NCBI GenBank assembly: GCA_003971905.1
Contig: RSEE01000040.1
Coordinates: forward strand, 1-64,000
Reading direction: 5' to 3'
DNA length: 64,000 nt
Source: Moniliella sp. 'wahieum'
Taxonomy: Eukaryota > Basidiomycota > Moniliellomycetes > Moniliellales > Moniliellaceae
Shown: positions 22,588 to 33,318 of the stretch, piece after piece
How positions within the stretch are numbered: position 1 is the first letter of the stretch
Layout: each line of letters opens with the position of its first letter
The notes under the pieces: model-generated
Seen by the model: only the letters and a program-made list of their open reading frames with translations
The model's database searches: none
What the model was told of the DNA's origin: nothing
Made by a program: the position numbers and the translations under genes

Positions 22588-24905
22588 ATGGCCAGCCCCA
22601 GCGTTGTTGCGGGCCCACCGGTCCCTCCCGCACCCACCAGTCCTAACTCCCAACCTGGCCCGCCCTCTGCTCCGGTACCCCCACTGGCCCACTTTCTTCT
22701 CCCCCTGCCGCCTCCTGCCACCAAATCCGTCGGCAGCAGCCTTGACGTTCGACGAGGCGGCGGTGCGTGCGCTCTGTGCGACTGATGTGGCCCAGCCGCT
22801 CATGTCGGACTGGGTCGCCCAATCGTGTGGTTCGGTCCATCATTTTGCCAGCTTCCTGCGCAAACGCGCTGCGATCGAGGAGGAGTATGCCCGGTCTATG
22901 AGCAAGCTCGCGCAACGCCGCCGAATTGTATGCTGACGCGCGTACGCCTTCTTCCAACCCCTCTCTGTCCCAAGGCCTGACGGGCAACCATGGTCACGGC
23001 CCTGTACGCGCTGGCTCATACGTCCAAGCCTGGCAGGGCATCCTCTCTGCTCATAACTCGATTGCCGACGGCCGCCAGCGCTTGCCCACCTCCTCCTTAC
23101 CGTCGCCGACGAAGCCGGTGCGCTTGCCAAGGAGGCCGAACGACAAAAACGCACCACGCGCGACGCCGGCGCTCGCGCCGAACGTACCCTACTGGACGCT
23201 GAGGCGAACCGCGACAAAGCGCGCCAGCGCTTTGACCAGTCTGCCGAGGAGCTGGAACGAATTCTGCTGATGAAGAATGGTGAGACACGCAATCAAGACC
23301 TAGCCGTGATGGCCAATCAGAATGCGGCCGCTCGCCGAAGAGGCGCGCGTTTCCTCTCCCGAATCCCTAGCACCCAGTCCGCAACCACCTCCACGACGAG
23401 CAAACGCCCTGGTAAGCGGCTCAATCGGGCAGTCGGGGCTGTGGGAAAGGCATTCAACAAGCCTCGTGGCGCGGCTCAGCTCCAGCGTGCGGAGGAGGAA
23501 GTGCGACTGCGTACGTCCCAAGCGAGTGACAATTTTCGCCGCGAGAGCTTATCGGTGGACCAATTGCGCCATGACTACTTTACGAGTCAATACCCGCGCC
23601 TGGTTCGGCAGCTCAAAGACACAGCTGATGAGATTGACGCCGGTGGGCTTATCACATGGCCAGGTATGCGCTGTTGTACGAAAATGCCCTCTTGGCCGAT
23701 GCCCGCGCCATTGCCCCCTCTCCCCTCCGAGTGCCAATGGCGCATCGGCATCCAATTCTCCCCCGCACGTGGACTGAGGGACCTGCTGGAAAAAGTGGAC
23801 AATCGCGCCGACTTTACTGCGTTTATGCAAAATTGGCAAGTGGCTCATGGCGCTTCCTACCGCGGTCCTCGACGGGAACATGCACCGGCTTCCAGTCGTG
23901 ACATACTTGCCCTCCTGGCTCGAGTGGGGGAGCAAGTGGGAGCGGGCAGTTCCGTCCGCCACTACATCCACTACCCTAGGCAGTGTGACCGATCAATCAG
24001 TTACCTCGACTGCACGTTCCTCCTCTGGCGCGAGACCTTGGAGCGAGGTGACGACGTCCCCCGTGCCCGCACCAGGTCCTGGTCTTCCCCCTCCGCGCCT
24101 GGACAACGACGTGTGTTTGGTGTTAACCTAACGGAGCAACTGGAGCGCGATGGGGTAGCCTTGCCCCCCGTCTTGGCGCTCTGTGCTGAAGCGGTCGAAG
24201 CAGTGGCGCTGGATACGCGAGGAATCTATCGTGTGAGCGGGATTGCGTCGCGTGTGCAAAGGCTCAAGCGTCGATTTGATGAGGATTGGACGAGGGTCAA
24301 CCTGTTTGAGCCATTCCGCCCGATCCTAACGATCCGGACGCACCTGGGGTAGGCGAGCCAGAAGACATCAACAACGTCTCTTCCTGTCTAAGCTGTGGCT
24401 GCGCGAACTGCCCGAACCGTTATTGACGTTTGACTTGTACGAAGAATTTGTTGAAGGGTCCAAGATTGCCGACGAATGGCAACGCCAAGTCCGTCTGCAT
24501 AGCCTGATCAACGAGTTGCCCGACGCCAACTACGCGACACTCAAGGGCTTGATGCAACATTCAGCACCGTGCGCGCCCACGAGGCCACCAACCAAATGGG
24601 TCTGCAAATTTGGGCATCGTGTTTGGCCCCACCCTCCTCTCCTGCCCACTACCACGCAACTTACCCCCTACTCAGGCTGAGCGGGAACGGGACCAGATCA
24701 ATTTCCGCGATATGAGTGCTCAATGCAAGGTGATTGAGATGATCCTGGACAAATTCGAGGTACGTTGTGGGTTCCATCCTTTCCCCCGTCCTCTTTCTTG
24801 CATTTCCTTCTCCATTAGGCCTGAGATCTGACGGTGCCTCGTTGTCAGGATATCTTTGTGTTCGAAGAGAATGCCGAAGCTCCCGAACCAGCCGGAGACG
24901 ACTAA
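22588..24905 (+). CDS. F-BAR and RhoGAP domain protein (Rgd1/Rgd2-like), frame broken
   Basis: Such proteins bind curved membrane through F-BAR and switch off Rho or Cdc42 by GTP hydrolysis. The N-terminal FCH part reads FASFLRKRAAIEEEYARSMS (about 22850), followed by coiled-coil text KEAERQKRTTRDAGARAERT and QLRHDYFTSQYPRLVRQLKD. The C-terminal RhoGAP domain begins FGVNLTEQLERDGVALPPVL (near 24120). It has the arginine finger in DTRGIYRVSG and the later helices LWLRELPEPLLTFDLYEEFV and LGIVFGPTLLSC. A clean 89-bp intron (24760-24848) leads to DIFVFEENAEAPEPAGDD and the stop at 24905. Many frame changes, at 22740, 22920, 23100, 23410, 23660 and 24350 among others. Whether a DEP domain is present, as in Rgd2, I cannot tell. 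Confidence 0.85.
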
Positions 24906-25397
24906 TTCGTTCATTGTCCACCTGTCTCTCACCCCAGTGAGAAGCAAGTAGGGCCCCCCCTTTGCCTTTCTGTGCTCAACACATTACCCCCCAAGGCGGG
25001 GGCGACGTAGGACTTGCACCATGGTACATATTTCTTGCCTGTATCCCCCATCTTTGTGCTCTTCTCACGCTTCCTGCTTAAGCTGTTTGTGCGCCCATCC
25101 TTGACCACGCGCACGTAGAACGAGGCGACGCTGTCCTGTAACGTAGAACCCCGCCCTGGGTGACATGGACAGGAAACAATGTGACAAGACCTCGGGTTCG
25201 AGCCCGGCGCCGATGGAGCGACCGCCCAGACGAGTTGACATGATGATGCATGATGGGTGCCTCTTCCACCAAGACCGATACCCTTGCCGGGTGTCAGGAC
25301 GAGGGGGTAACAACTGCCATCGGTACTACAAAAAGAAACGGCCCAGCGAGCTCGAGCTACGCGGGCAGAGGTTGCGAGTACAGTGGGAAAAAAAAAT
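24906..25397. other. Intergenic region, RhoGAP 3' end to tRNA
   Basis: No protein gene seen. A GGTTCGAGCCC word near 25195 suggests a tRNA T-arm, but the arms do not pair (see rejected items). Confidence 0.45.
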
Positions 25398-25469
25398 TGG
25401 ACGAACAGGGAATTGAACCCCGGACCTCATGCATGCTAAGCAAGCGCTCTACCCCTGAGCTATCCGCCC
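25398..25469 (-). tRNA. tRNA-Ala (AGC)
   Basis: A full 72-nt cloverleaf can be drawn on the minus strand. The acceptor stem GGGCGGA pairs with TTCGTCC (two G-U pairs). The D arm is GCTC..GAGC, the anticodon loop TTAGCAT carries AGC, the T arm is CGGGG-TTCAATT-CCCTG, and the discriminator is A. The A and B box sequences (TAGCTCAGGGG and GGTTCAATTCC) are present. A run of nine T follows directly, a good Pol III terminator. There is no intron. The anticodon stem CTTGC/GCATG has one U-U mismatch at its second pair, unusual for alanine tRNA; it may be a base error. Confidence 0.93.
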
Positions 25470-25536
25470 TTTGTCCTTTCGGCGAAAGGACAGAATATTC
25501 ATATTGCAGGCGTTTCGGTTTGTGCATCTTGAGAGT

Positions 25537-26350
25537 GGAGCTAGGGACAATGTCGTAAAGAGTGCCCTTGCAGTGTATGGCAGAGGCAGCTGCAGGTGCA
25601 ATGACAAGGCTGTGTCTGCAGGGATCGAGTTGTAGGATCGGTCTGAAGCCTCCGTGGAAACTTAGCGACGGGGAGAGGCAGCGGAAGACATGCACTGCCA
25701 GAGAGCTGGTGGGACTGGACAGGGACGGGATTTGGCGTGGCTGCAAAAGAGAACCCACGGGACTGGATAATCGACGTGGACAAAGGAAGGCAGCTCAAGC
25801 GAGTTCATCGATGGAAAGCTGTTGAGAGCGGGAGGACCCGAGATGAAAAGCGAAAACGGATGACGAGGAGGCAACGAAGTGAAGAAGAGGTTGTCTGTAC
25901 TGGATTAATTGGCTGAAAATGGTGGACATGTGGTGAACAGGAGATGCAGAAGGGGACGAAAATGGAAGGTGAGGACCAGGGGTACAGGCCAGATCTAAAA
26001 GGGAAAACGGATGCAATATGGCGGTAGAAAGGAATAAGAGAGAAACAGGGGGTTAATTGGTTGTCATATGCACAATGGAAAAAGATAATCGATCACGATC
26101 AAGGCAAACCAGGACAGGATGCTGACGACTTGTGGACTCGCTTGTACTCATTGTGTTAACCACCGAAACTTTTAAGTTGAGCACAGGGGGTCGATTATTG
26201 TCGCGCGGATGCGTGTTTTTGGCCATTCGGGTCACCCTACACATGGTGTGACCAACAAGGGTCAGACTTGATTGTGGACTTGGGAGCGCGCTCTACTGGG
26301 CATGGGTAGAGCAGAAGAGTCTTAGCTCGGGTCAGATCTCAGACCATCTC
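25537..26350 (+). repeat. Dispersed repeat, copy B, beside the tRNA gene
   Basis: This is collinear with copy A at 2336-2790 (see that entry for the blocks). Copy B carries roughly 350 extra bases between the GTCTGAAGCCTCCGTGG block and the TCGCGCGGATGC block. It begins about 70 bp upstream of the 5' end of the tRNA-Ala gene, the usual landing zone of Ty1- and Ty3-like retroelements. No protein of an element is visible, so it would be a solo or decayed remnant. Confidence 0.6.
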
Positions 26351-27167
26351 AGATCTGACGCGGTGCGCATTGGAGAGAGGCTATTGGTGCGGCTGATATA
26401 GTGCTGTACACATTCAAAGAGGGCGTCCTTCGCGACAGTGAGGTTTACCGGTTGCCCTGGATATGTACTTTTTTGGTAAGGGCGTACACATGTCGTCGTC
26501 CTTACTAGTACCGCAGCAAAGGAAGAAAAAGAGACAACTATATGCCATGAGAATAAGGCGGCGGCGCAGGGAGGGGGCGGGGGAGGTAGGATTGTAGTGT
26601 GGTCTTGAGTGGCGTATATACCTGCCCTGCGGATCCGACCGTCGCACCAGCGACCGGACCGGAGCCGGGGGAATTCATTTCCTGATGCGCCCGCAGGTGG
26701 GAGTCCGAGGGCGTTGGGCGGAAGCGCACGAGCCGCTTCTTTGTCAGGTACGCAACAGGGCACCCAAGGTACGCATCGCACTGTGCGGGGCCCCATTAAT
26801 TGTCTACCGGCAGCCGCAGCTAACGCGCAGGCAGACGGGCAGTGTGTGACGAACACCCCGTCTTTTTCCCCACCCAAATGGGGCGGTGCCGGGTCCCGCC
26901 GCGTGGGTTGGCTGCCATGCTGGGCATTTCGAACGCCTCTAGAGAGGAACCATACGTAGTAGCCGGCCGCGACTTGGCACAAAGCGGAGCGGTGGAGGGC
27001 TTACCCCCCTGCTGCGACCCATCTCCCATCCGCAATCCCTTTTCTACCACCTCCATTACCACCCCGTCAGACGCTATATATCGTCCCTATCCCCCATCTC
27101 CCCCATCTTCGCACCCCCCCTGCTCAGCTGCCCCATCGAGCTCAACAATCCATCTTCTCACACCACC
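26351..27167. other. Intergenic region upstream of a small hypothetical gene
   Basis: No convincing gene. The last 200 bases are C-rich (CCCCATCTCCCCCATC), like other leaders in this window. Confidence 0.5.
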
Positions 27168-27507
27168 ATGGCCCCCCAATACCGCTTCAGCCACCAGCGC
27201 CCTCGGAGGCCACCTTCACCGTCATTCGCCGCACCTGGCTCCGCCCCACGGAGCCGAGGTCAACGAGATCCGCGCCCAACTAACGAAGGATCCCGAGTTC
27301 CAAGAAGCTTGTGCCCCCTTCCTTGCCCCATCCCAAGCGTCGGAGCTGGACCAAGTCATCAACAACTGTCGCCGCCAATTGGTCAATTCTGAGGGGGGCA
27401 TGGCCGGGCCGTCGGAGCATTGGAACAACTGGCACCAGCTTTATCTTGACGAGGATGACGAGGGCGTTCGCGATGGGCACTATGATGATTACGGGCGGAT
27501 GATTTAA
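27168..27507 (+). CDS. Hypothetical small protein
   Basis: I do not recognise this gene. ATG at 27168 sits in an ideal context (CACCATGG) and starts MAPQYRFSHQRP. After a probable lost base near 27200 the text becomes well balanced: EVNEIRAQLTKDPEFQEACA, ELDQVINNCRRQLVNSEGG, and an acidic, aromatic end (HWNNWHQLYLDEDDEG) finishing at 27507. A size of about 112 residues is expected. Two conserved-looking Cys and a Trp-rich C-terminus suggest a folded small protein. No transmembrane segment or signal peptide. Confidence 0.55.
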
Positions 27508-28165
27508 GTGCTCTTCTCTTTTTGTCCGATCTTCTCCAGTGTCTTGTTCCGCTTGTACAGCCCTCGCAAGCGAGATGCTCGAGCGCGCAGAGGTTGGATC
27601 GTGTGTGGCGAAGAGAGAACTTTTCTTTGTACGAGGAGAGAGGGATGACAACTGATATGTCAGTCTGTCCCACGTGTTGATGCAAATGACGCATGAACTA
27701 ACCTCTTATGCCCGAGCAGATCCTGCACTTTTGTGCCCTTGCCCCTCTCCGGTGCGCAACATTAGTCACACGCAATGATGGATCGAAACGGAATAAGATC
27801 AAAGCGAAAGGTGTGGTGTAATATATTTTTGGGTTGTTGGTAGAAAGGACAGTTCCGCTGCGAGCCGCACTGCGCCAGCGCGCGGCGATTCCGCGTCTCC
27901 CGTTGTGGCTGGCCGAAAAATAAATCAGGGCTGGCCGCCTCGCTGGGTAGAGACGCAAGGACGCAAGAAGATCGACGGCAACCACTCTGCTGGGCTGATG
28001 AGGGCCGTGCGGCTGCGGCAGCCTCCACTCAGTCGTTGCCTCGTCTCCTCTTCACCCACACATAGCCCTCCTCCTGCCACAGCCGCCGCCGCCGCCACCA
28101 CCACCTCCACCTACCGCCGCTGCCTGCACACCTGCCGGCCCGGCCTCCACCGCACCCCCGCTGCC
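27508..28165. other. Intergenic region and possible N-terminal extension of the next gene
   Basis: Nothing recognised up to 27997. From ATG 27998 the frame is open into the pseudouridine synthase and encodes a Arg/Ser/Thr-rich, acid-free stretch (MRAVRLRQPPLSRCLVSSSP), which fits a mitochondrial presequence. Confidence 0.45.
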
Positions 28166-31100
28166 ATGTCCTCGGCATCGTCCCTCGCCACCCATCCGTC
28201 ACCCGACCCGCAGCTGCTGGGTCTTCAGCTGCGTAAGGTGACGCCCTACTGGTGGGACTATACAACTAGTACCAAGCGCCGCTGGGTTGGCCGTGAGTTG
28301 CTCGAGGTTACACCAACGAGTTCCGCGACCGCACCAAGGAGTAACCTCTGGGCCATGCACCAAGGCCTGTGTACTGTCAACGGTGCCCGTGCTACTCCGC
28401 GACATGTGTTCCGCATGACTGATGTTGTGGTCAACAAAGCGCATATTCATGAGCCTCCCGTCACTGCCGAGCCCATCCGCACCCCATCGTGACGACCAAC
28501 AGGGCCGTCTGGTGGTCGTCAAACCGGGCTCTATTCCGTCCACACCGCCGCCGGTACCAGCACAACACCCTGCTTGAAATGCTGCGGCATCAAACGGGCC
28601 TTCCCAAGATCTATACTTCCAACCGTCTCGACCGCCTCACCTCGGGCGTCTGGTCTCTCCACCACCCCCCTCGGCGGCCCGCGAGCTTAGTGAACAGTTC
28701 CGTTCCGGCAGGGTACGCAAGTTCTACTTGGCTCGTGTTCGCGGAAGATTCCCCGACGGCCCCCTCGTTTGCCCCAGCCCATCTTACCCGTCGATGCTCA
28801 ATCGGGCGTCAACTCGTTCACCCCTGGCCGACCGTGCGAGACGATCCTGGAGAGCGGATATCCTACCATTCCGAGACGGACACCTCGATTGTCAAAGCAC
28901 AGCCGGTCACGGGCGCACGCACCAGATTCGGGTACATTGTCAGTACCTCGGCCACCCCATTGCTAATGACCCACTCTACGGGCACGACATTTGGGCTCTT
29001 TCCCTGCCACCTCCATGCGTCTGAAGCTGTTGATTTGTCGCTTTACCGCCCTTGCAGGTGGGACTGGGTCCACAGGCAGTGCTGCGGTGGACAAGGTAAT
29101 TGCGACTCTTAAGAGGCATCGCGACTTGGAGGACGATGAGGCTCGTTGGAAAGACGAGGCGCTGTTTTCCTCACTTTTGGAGCATGACGGGTACCCTCTC
29201 CCGGCTAAACTTCCGGGCGCCAATGCCCAAGCCGCTGCACTCACCGGCACGATTGGTACGCGCGAACAGATTTTGTCCAAGTTAGGCTTTCGCTGGAGAG
29301 TAGTCGATTCATGGACCAGATCCGCAACGAGAAGATCCAGGGGATTTGCTCCGAGTGCTACATCCACTCTTACCTGACCCGGACCCTGAGTCGCTTTCAT
29401 TTTCTTGCATGCATACCATTACGAGTCAGACTCGTGGTCGTACCAAGACGAGCTGCCCTGGTGGGCGCAGGACGATTGGCATGCCCGAATGACGGCCGCG
29501 CGTGCGGCTCGGCTTGAAGCCAAGCAACTAGGCAAGGATACCTCCACTATTTTTCAGGTTCCCCCAGAAGCCCGCTCCGCTCCTCCTCTGCACCTTGGAA
29601 CTCCCGCGAGGCGAACAGACTCTCCCCAGCGGGGAACTGATACGTACTTGGACCCGCTTTCCGCTGATGGGTTGACGGAACTGGAATGCCAAGAACTGGG
29701 GCACCTTTCCCAGCTCCAGTTGGAGCCAGGGTACACCCGCTTGGTTCAGAACCCGTTGGTCCTTGCCGAGAGTACGGAAGAACAGCCTCACTTGATACCG
29801 TGCTCGACAGCCCTTACATTTGACGTGTTCCCTGGATTGGAGGATGTGGCCGAGCACGATTTGCGGCGGGTGCTGCGTCTCTACAGCCAGCTGTACAAGA
29901 AAGAGGTTGCAGAGGATGAGACGACGTTAGCGTTCCTTCATTCGGGCCAGGTTGCTGTGCCACCAGGGCCGGCAGCCACGCTTCTCCTTCGCGCTTGGAT
30001 GGACGGACGGATCCGGTCCGCCCAAAGTGCCCACTTGGTTCTGAGCGAAACGGACTTTCCCTTGGCGGTAGCGCGTCGGCTTATGTCGGAGCGCCTAGCG
30101 TTGGGACGGACTAGCGAGCAAGCCAAGCGGTCCAAACGCGGCTACAAGAATAAAGCCACCCCTACCCTGATGGACATTGTTGGTGGACGACATGAGGTGG
30201 CTCCACTGGATCCCCATGACAAGCAGCTTGATGCACAGGGGAAGAGGAATACTCTCTTGACCCCACCACAAGCGAAGGATGACCAGCACCTAGATGAAGA
30301 CTTGCGTGATCTTCCGCCCTCCGAGGGGGCCATGGTGCAGTTGCTACGAGCTGCATGGGACTCTCACGAGACACTGCAACAAAGGGATCTGGCACTGCAA
30401 CGTGGGGCAAAGTCCGGTCCGAACAAGGTCGACAAGGGCCTTGCCCTCAGGCCAACAATGGCCATGGCACTTCGTTCAAGGTCTCCTTTAATCGCGGAGG
30501 CTACTTGCTGCCTACTCTCCAGACCCCCAGGTCAACCCCTTTTTAGGGGACACGGTTTGGAAATGGCTCAACGAGGGGGTCAGCCCGGGCGACCCAGCTG
30601 TGACGTGGCCTGTGCACTCACCTCACCACGCCCGAACTGGTGGTGCATGTGCGCTTGGTTCCCAATTGGTTGGTCGGGCGCCTCTTCTCTCGTGCCCCCA
30701 CGAGCTGGTCACCAGAAGAGGTAGAGACGTTGCGCCGAATGGCTTCCGAGCCAATGAGCGATTCAGCTACCGACCCACCGAACGGCGCCGTGTTCATCAG
30801 TTTGGAATTGCCTCCGCCTCCTTCCATGCCGGCGCGGCCTGAACTGGAACATGATTATTTGCGGGAGGTACGCTGCTGCGTCCCGATCGCGCCTATCTCC
30901 TGGCTGCGCTGTCTGTCCTCCCTCCTCCCTCCCCCGAGGAGACCAAGATCCTGGAACCGTGTACGGGGTGGGGCCGGATTCCGGCCGAGCTGCGCCAGTG
31001 CCTCAATGAGATTGGGAGGAAAACGTGTCGATCTTCGCGAGCGATATTGACCCCGACTCGGTTTGGAGAACCGGGGAGCTTCTCCGCCGCACCGAGCCCT

Positions 31101-31885
31101 CTGTACCTGGAATCAAAACGTATACCCATCTGTTGGATGCGGCCGAGCCTGGGCCGCTCGGACGCTGGCTGGCAGGGGAGGTACCGAATGCTGTGGGTCA
31201 TGCAAGGCAAGCAAAGATAAAGAACCCTGAGTCTTTGCCGCCCCCACTCGCGCCCCCGCGGCACCACGACGGTCGCCAGGATCATACCAAGTACAGGGAC
31301 CCCCTGCTCCCAGATGGTCTAACTGCCGAACTAGCCCAAGCCGATGCAGTGGTGACGACCTGCCATGGGGCCAGAAGGTGATGACCGCGGCCCAGCTTCG
31401 GCGGTTTTACCGCGCGTTGCTGCCGTCGCTGTTGACGGTGCTCAAACCGGGTGGACGAGCGGTGATGATGACGGCTCAGCACACTATGCTCGACCGGCTC
31501 ATTACCGACTTTGGACTGACCCAAGCGGGAGGTGGGCCGCAGTATGAAAAGGGCGACAGGGCAGGGATGAAGGTGCCCAAAGGAAGGCAAGAATGGACAT
31601 TGGAAAAGACGTTGCTCGCCTGCCTCCGGCCGACATGGGACGCGCCATGCCCTCTCCCAACCAGCCTGCCAAACGGACGCAAAACCCGGTCACTTTCCAA
31701 TACATTTCTCCTGAGAGCGATGGCCACTTGGGCGCCCATGCGATCGGCTACGAACGATCCCCGCCCGTGCCCAGGGCGTGCGCAATGCCGAACAACACGA
31801 CGGCCATCGGACTGCCAAGGCCGGGTATGTTGTGGGCTTGGTGGAGCTGCGCAAAGTGCGACTGCCTCCCTCTGCTTCGCCTTAG
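28166..31885 (+). CDS. RluA-type pseudouridine synthase fused to THUMP-like methyltransferase
   Basis: The first half is a Pus9/Rib2/RPUSD2-type synthase. Its parts are VTPYWWDYTTSTKRRWVGR, AMHQGLCTVNGA (S4-like), catalytic Asp in NRLDRLTSGV, GRTHQIRVHCQYLGHPIAND and the family's C-terminal CSECY..DPDPESLSF..LHAYHYESD..LPWWAQDDW. The same frame then continues without a stop for about 400 codons. It passes TFDVFPGLEDVAEHDLRRV (29815), which resembles the N-terminus of THUMP methyltransferases. A SAM-dependent fold then follows across frame breaks: GWGRIPAEL, SIFASDIDPDSV and TLLPSLLTVLKPGGRAVMMT. No ATG lies in this frame between 29491 and about 29997. The end near 31885 is inferred from the frame with GYVVGLVELRKVRL. 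Several single-base breaks occur. The fusion could be false if a base is missing at the synthase stop. Confidence 0.75.
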
Positions 31886-33318
31886 CTATTTGCATATGTC
31901 CACAAAGCCTGCCTGTCTGTTTGAGTGATCCGATTCAGGTACCACATAGTGTATCATTCGTCGCGCCTACTACCATGCGGGCGGTCAAGAAGGAAGCCCG
32001 GCTGTGGCAGTTCAACAAAAGTTGGGTGAAACGATCATGTGGGGGAGAGGAAACCTGAGGCATTGGGAGAGTGTGGTTAGTGTGGGCCGGGCATCTCTTC
32101 ACCTTCCAAAGATGAGGTGCACACGGCATGACATATTCCTCCCCGAGGATGGAGAGGGAAGATGGCCAGCGACTACAGGTCGAGTGTAAAAGAAATGTGG
32201 ACGATGGGTCAGAATCCGCATGTCGTCACGGAAAAGAAGAAAAAATGTGGCGTATGCAAATGAGAGAGGGCAGCCACATGATCATACAGATGACTTTTCG
32301 CCGAGGGCATGGCGGGTTGAATATGCTGTGTGTCGAACGAAGTGACGAATGATAGAATGAAGAGACGCCCACAGGGGCCCGTGGGCTAGCCTCGATCGAA
32401 AACCCCCGAGAGCAGCAGATGGACGGAGAAGCGAGGATCGATGATGCCATACGACAGCGCGGATATGGATGCGCAGGCACAGCAGCGCGCCCTGCCTCGC
32501 TCGGCGCCCGCCTCGATCCTCAGGCTGACTGTGACGTGTGACGTGCGTGTGACGCATCTGACATGCATCGCATCGCGCATCTGCCACATGTGGGGCTGCA
32601 GTGGCGCCGCGCAGGCCGCGCAGGCTCAGCAGCACACACGCAGGCACACTGCGGGCTGGTGCGGGCGCGACGGATGAGTCAACGCGCCGCCGCAGCCACC
32701 GCGCACTCGTGTGGTCCGCAAGGCTCCTCCCGAGCCTCCCCAGTCGTCTGTCTACGTCACCCAGCCTGAGAGACTGGCGCTGCGCTGCCCCCCATGCGGC
32801 CAGGAGCGGGGGTAAGCCTTGTGGCTTGCGGCACCGCGCGAGTCTACCCCGGATATCGCAGCGCTGTACTCTATGCGGAGTGATGCAGTGCAGGCGCGCA
32901 GCGGCGCAGGCACACACTTCCCCGGAATGCAGGGCCCCCGGGCAGGTGACCCCGCAGTCCTATTTTTGTTTTCCTCCGTCGCGACGCGATCGGCACTTTC
33001 ACACACTCCCCGTGCCCGCCCCCTGCGAGGCCGCTGCGTCATGCGTCATGCGTCACCGGTCACTCGGCATGCAGCATGCCACCTTCTCTTCCCTCTGCCG
33101 CCCCATCGTCGCGGCGGACGGCCCTGCCCCGGGGCCAGTGTGTGTGTGTGAGAGTCCACCCGCCTCTGTCTCTCCGGCTGCAGGCTGCAGGCTGCACTGC
33201 ACGGCGCGCCCCATCCTGTCGCGCCGCAGCACTTGGTCGGAGCTCCAAGCTCAAAAAGGAGCCCCTGACGCGCCCGCGTCCCCCTCTTTGTCCCCCCCTC
33301 CGCCATCCCCCCCCTGCC
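31886..33318. other. Intergenic region upstream of glucoamylase
   Basis: No gene seen. A TG dinucleotide run (33138-33150) and C-rich leader precede the glucoamylase start. GC content is high from 32450 onward. Confidence 0.5.

Noticed and set aside
21715-22803. Long minus-strand ORF (362 codons)
   Set aside because: It overlaps protein-like text on the plus strand and the start of the RhoGAP gene; its composition is repetitive Arg/Gly/Pro/Ser typical of antisense GC-rich shadow.
25150-25225. Possible tRNA on the plus strand ending in GGTTCGAGCCC
   Set aside because: The T-arm word is present, but no 5 bp T stem with a 7-nt loop forms, and no matching acceptor, D or anticodon arms lie upstream.
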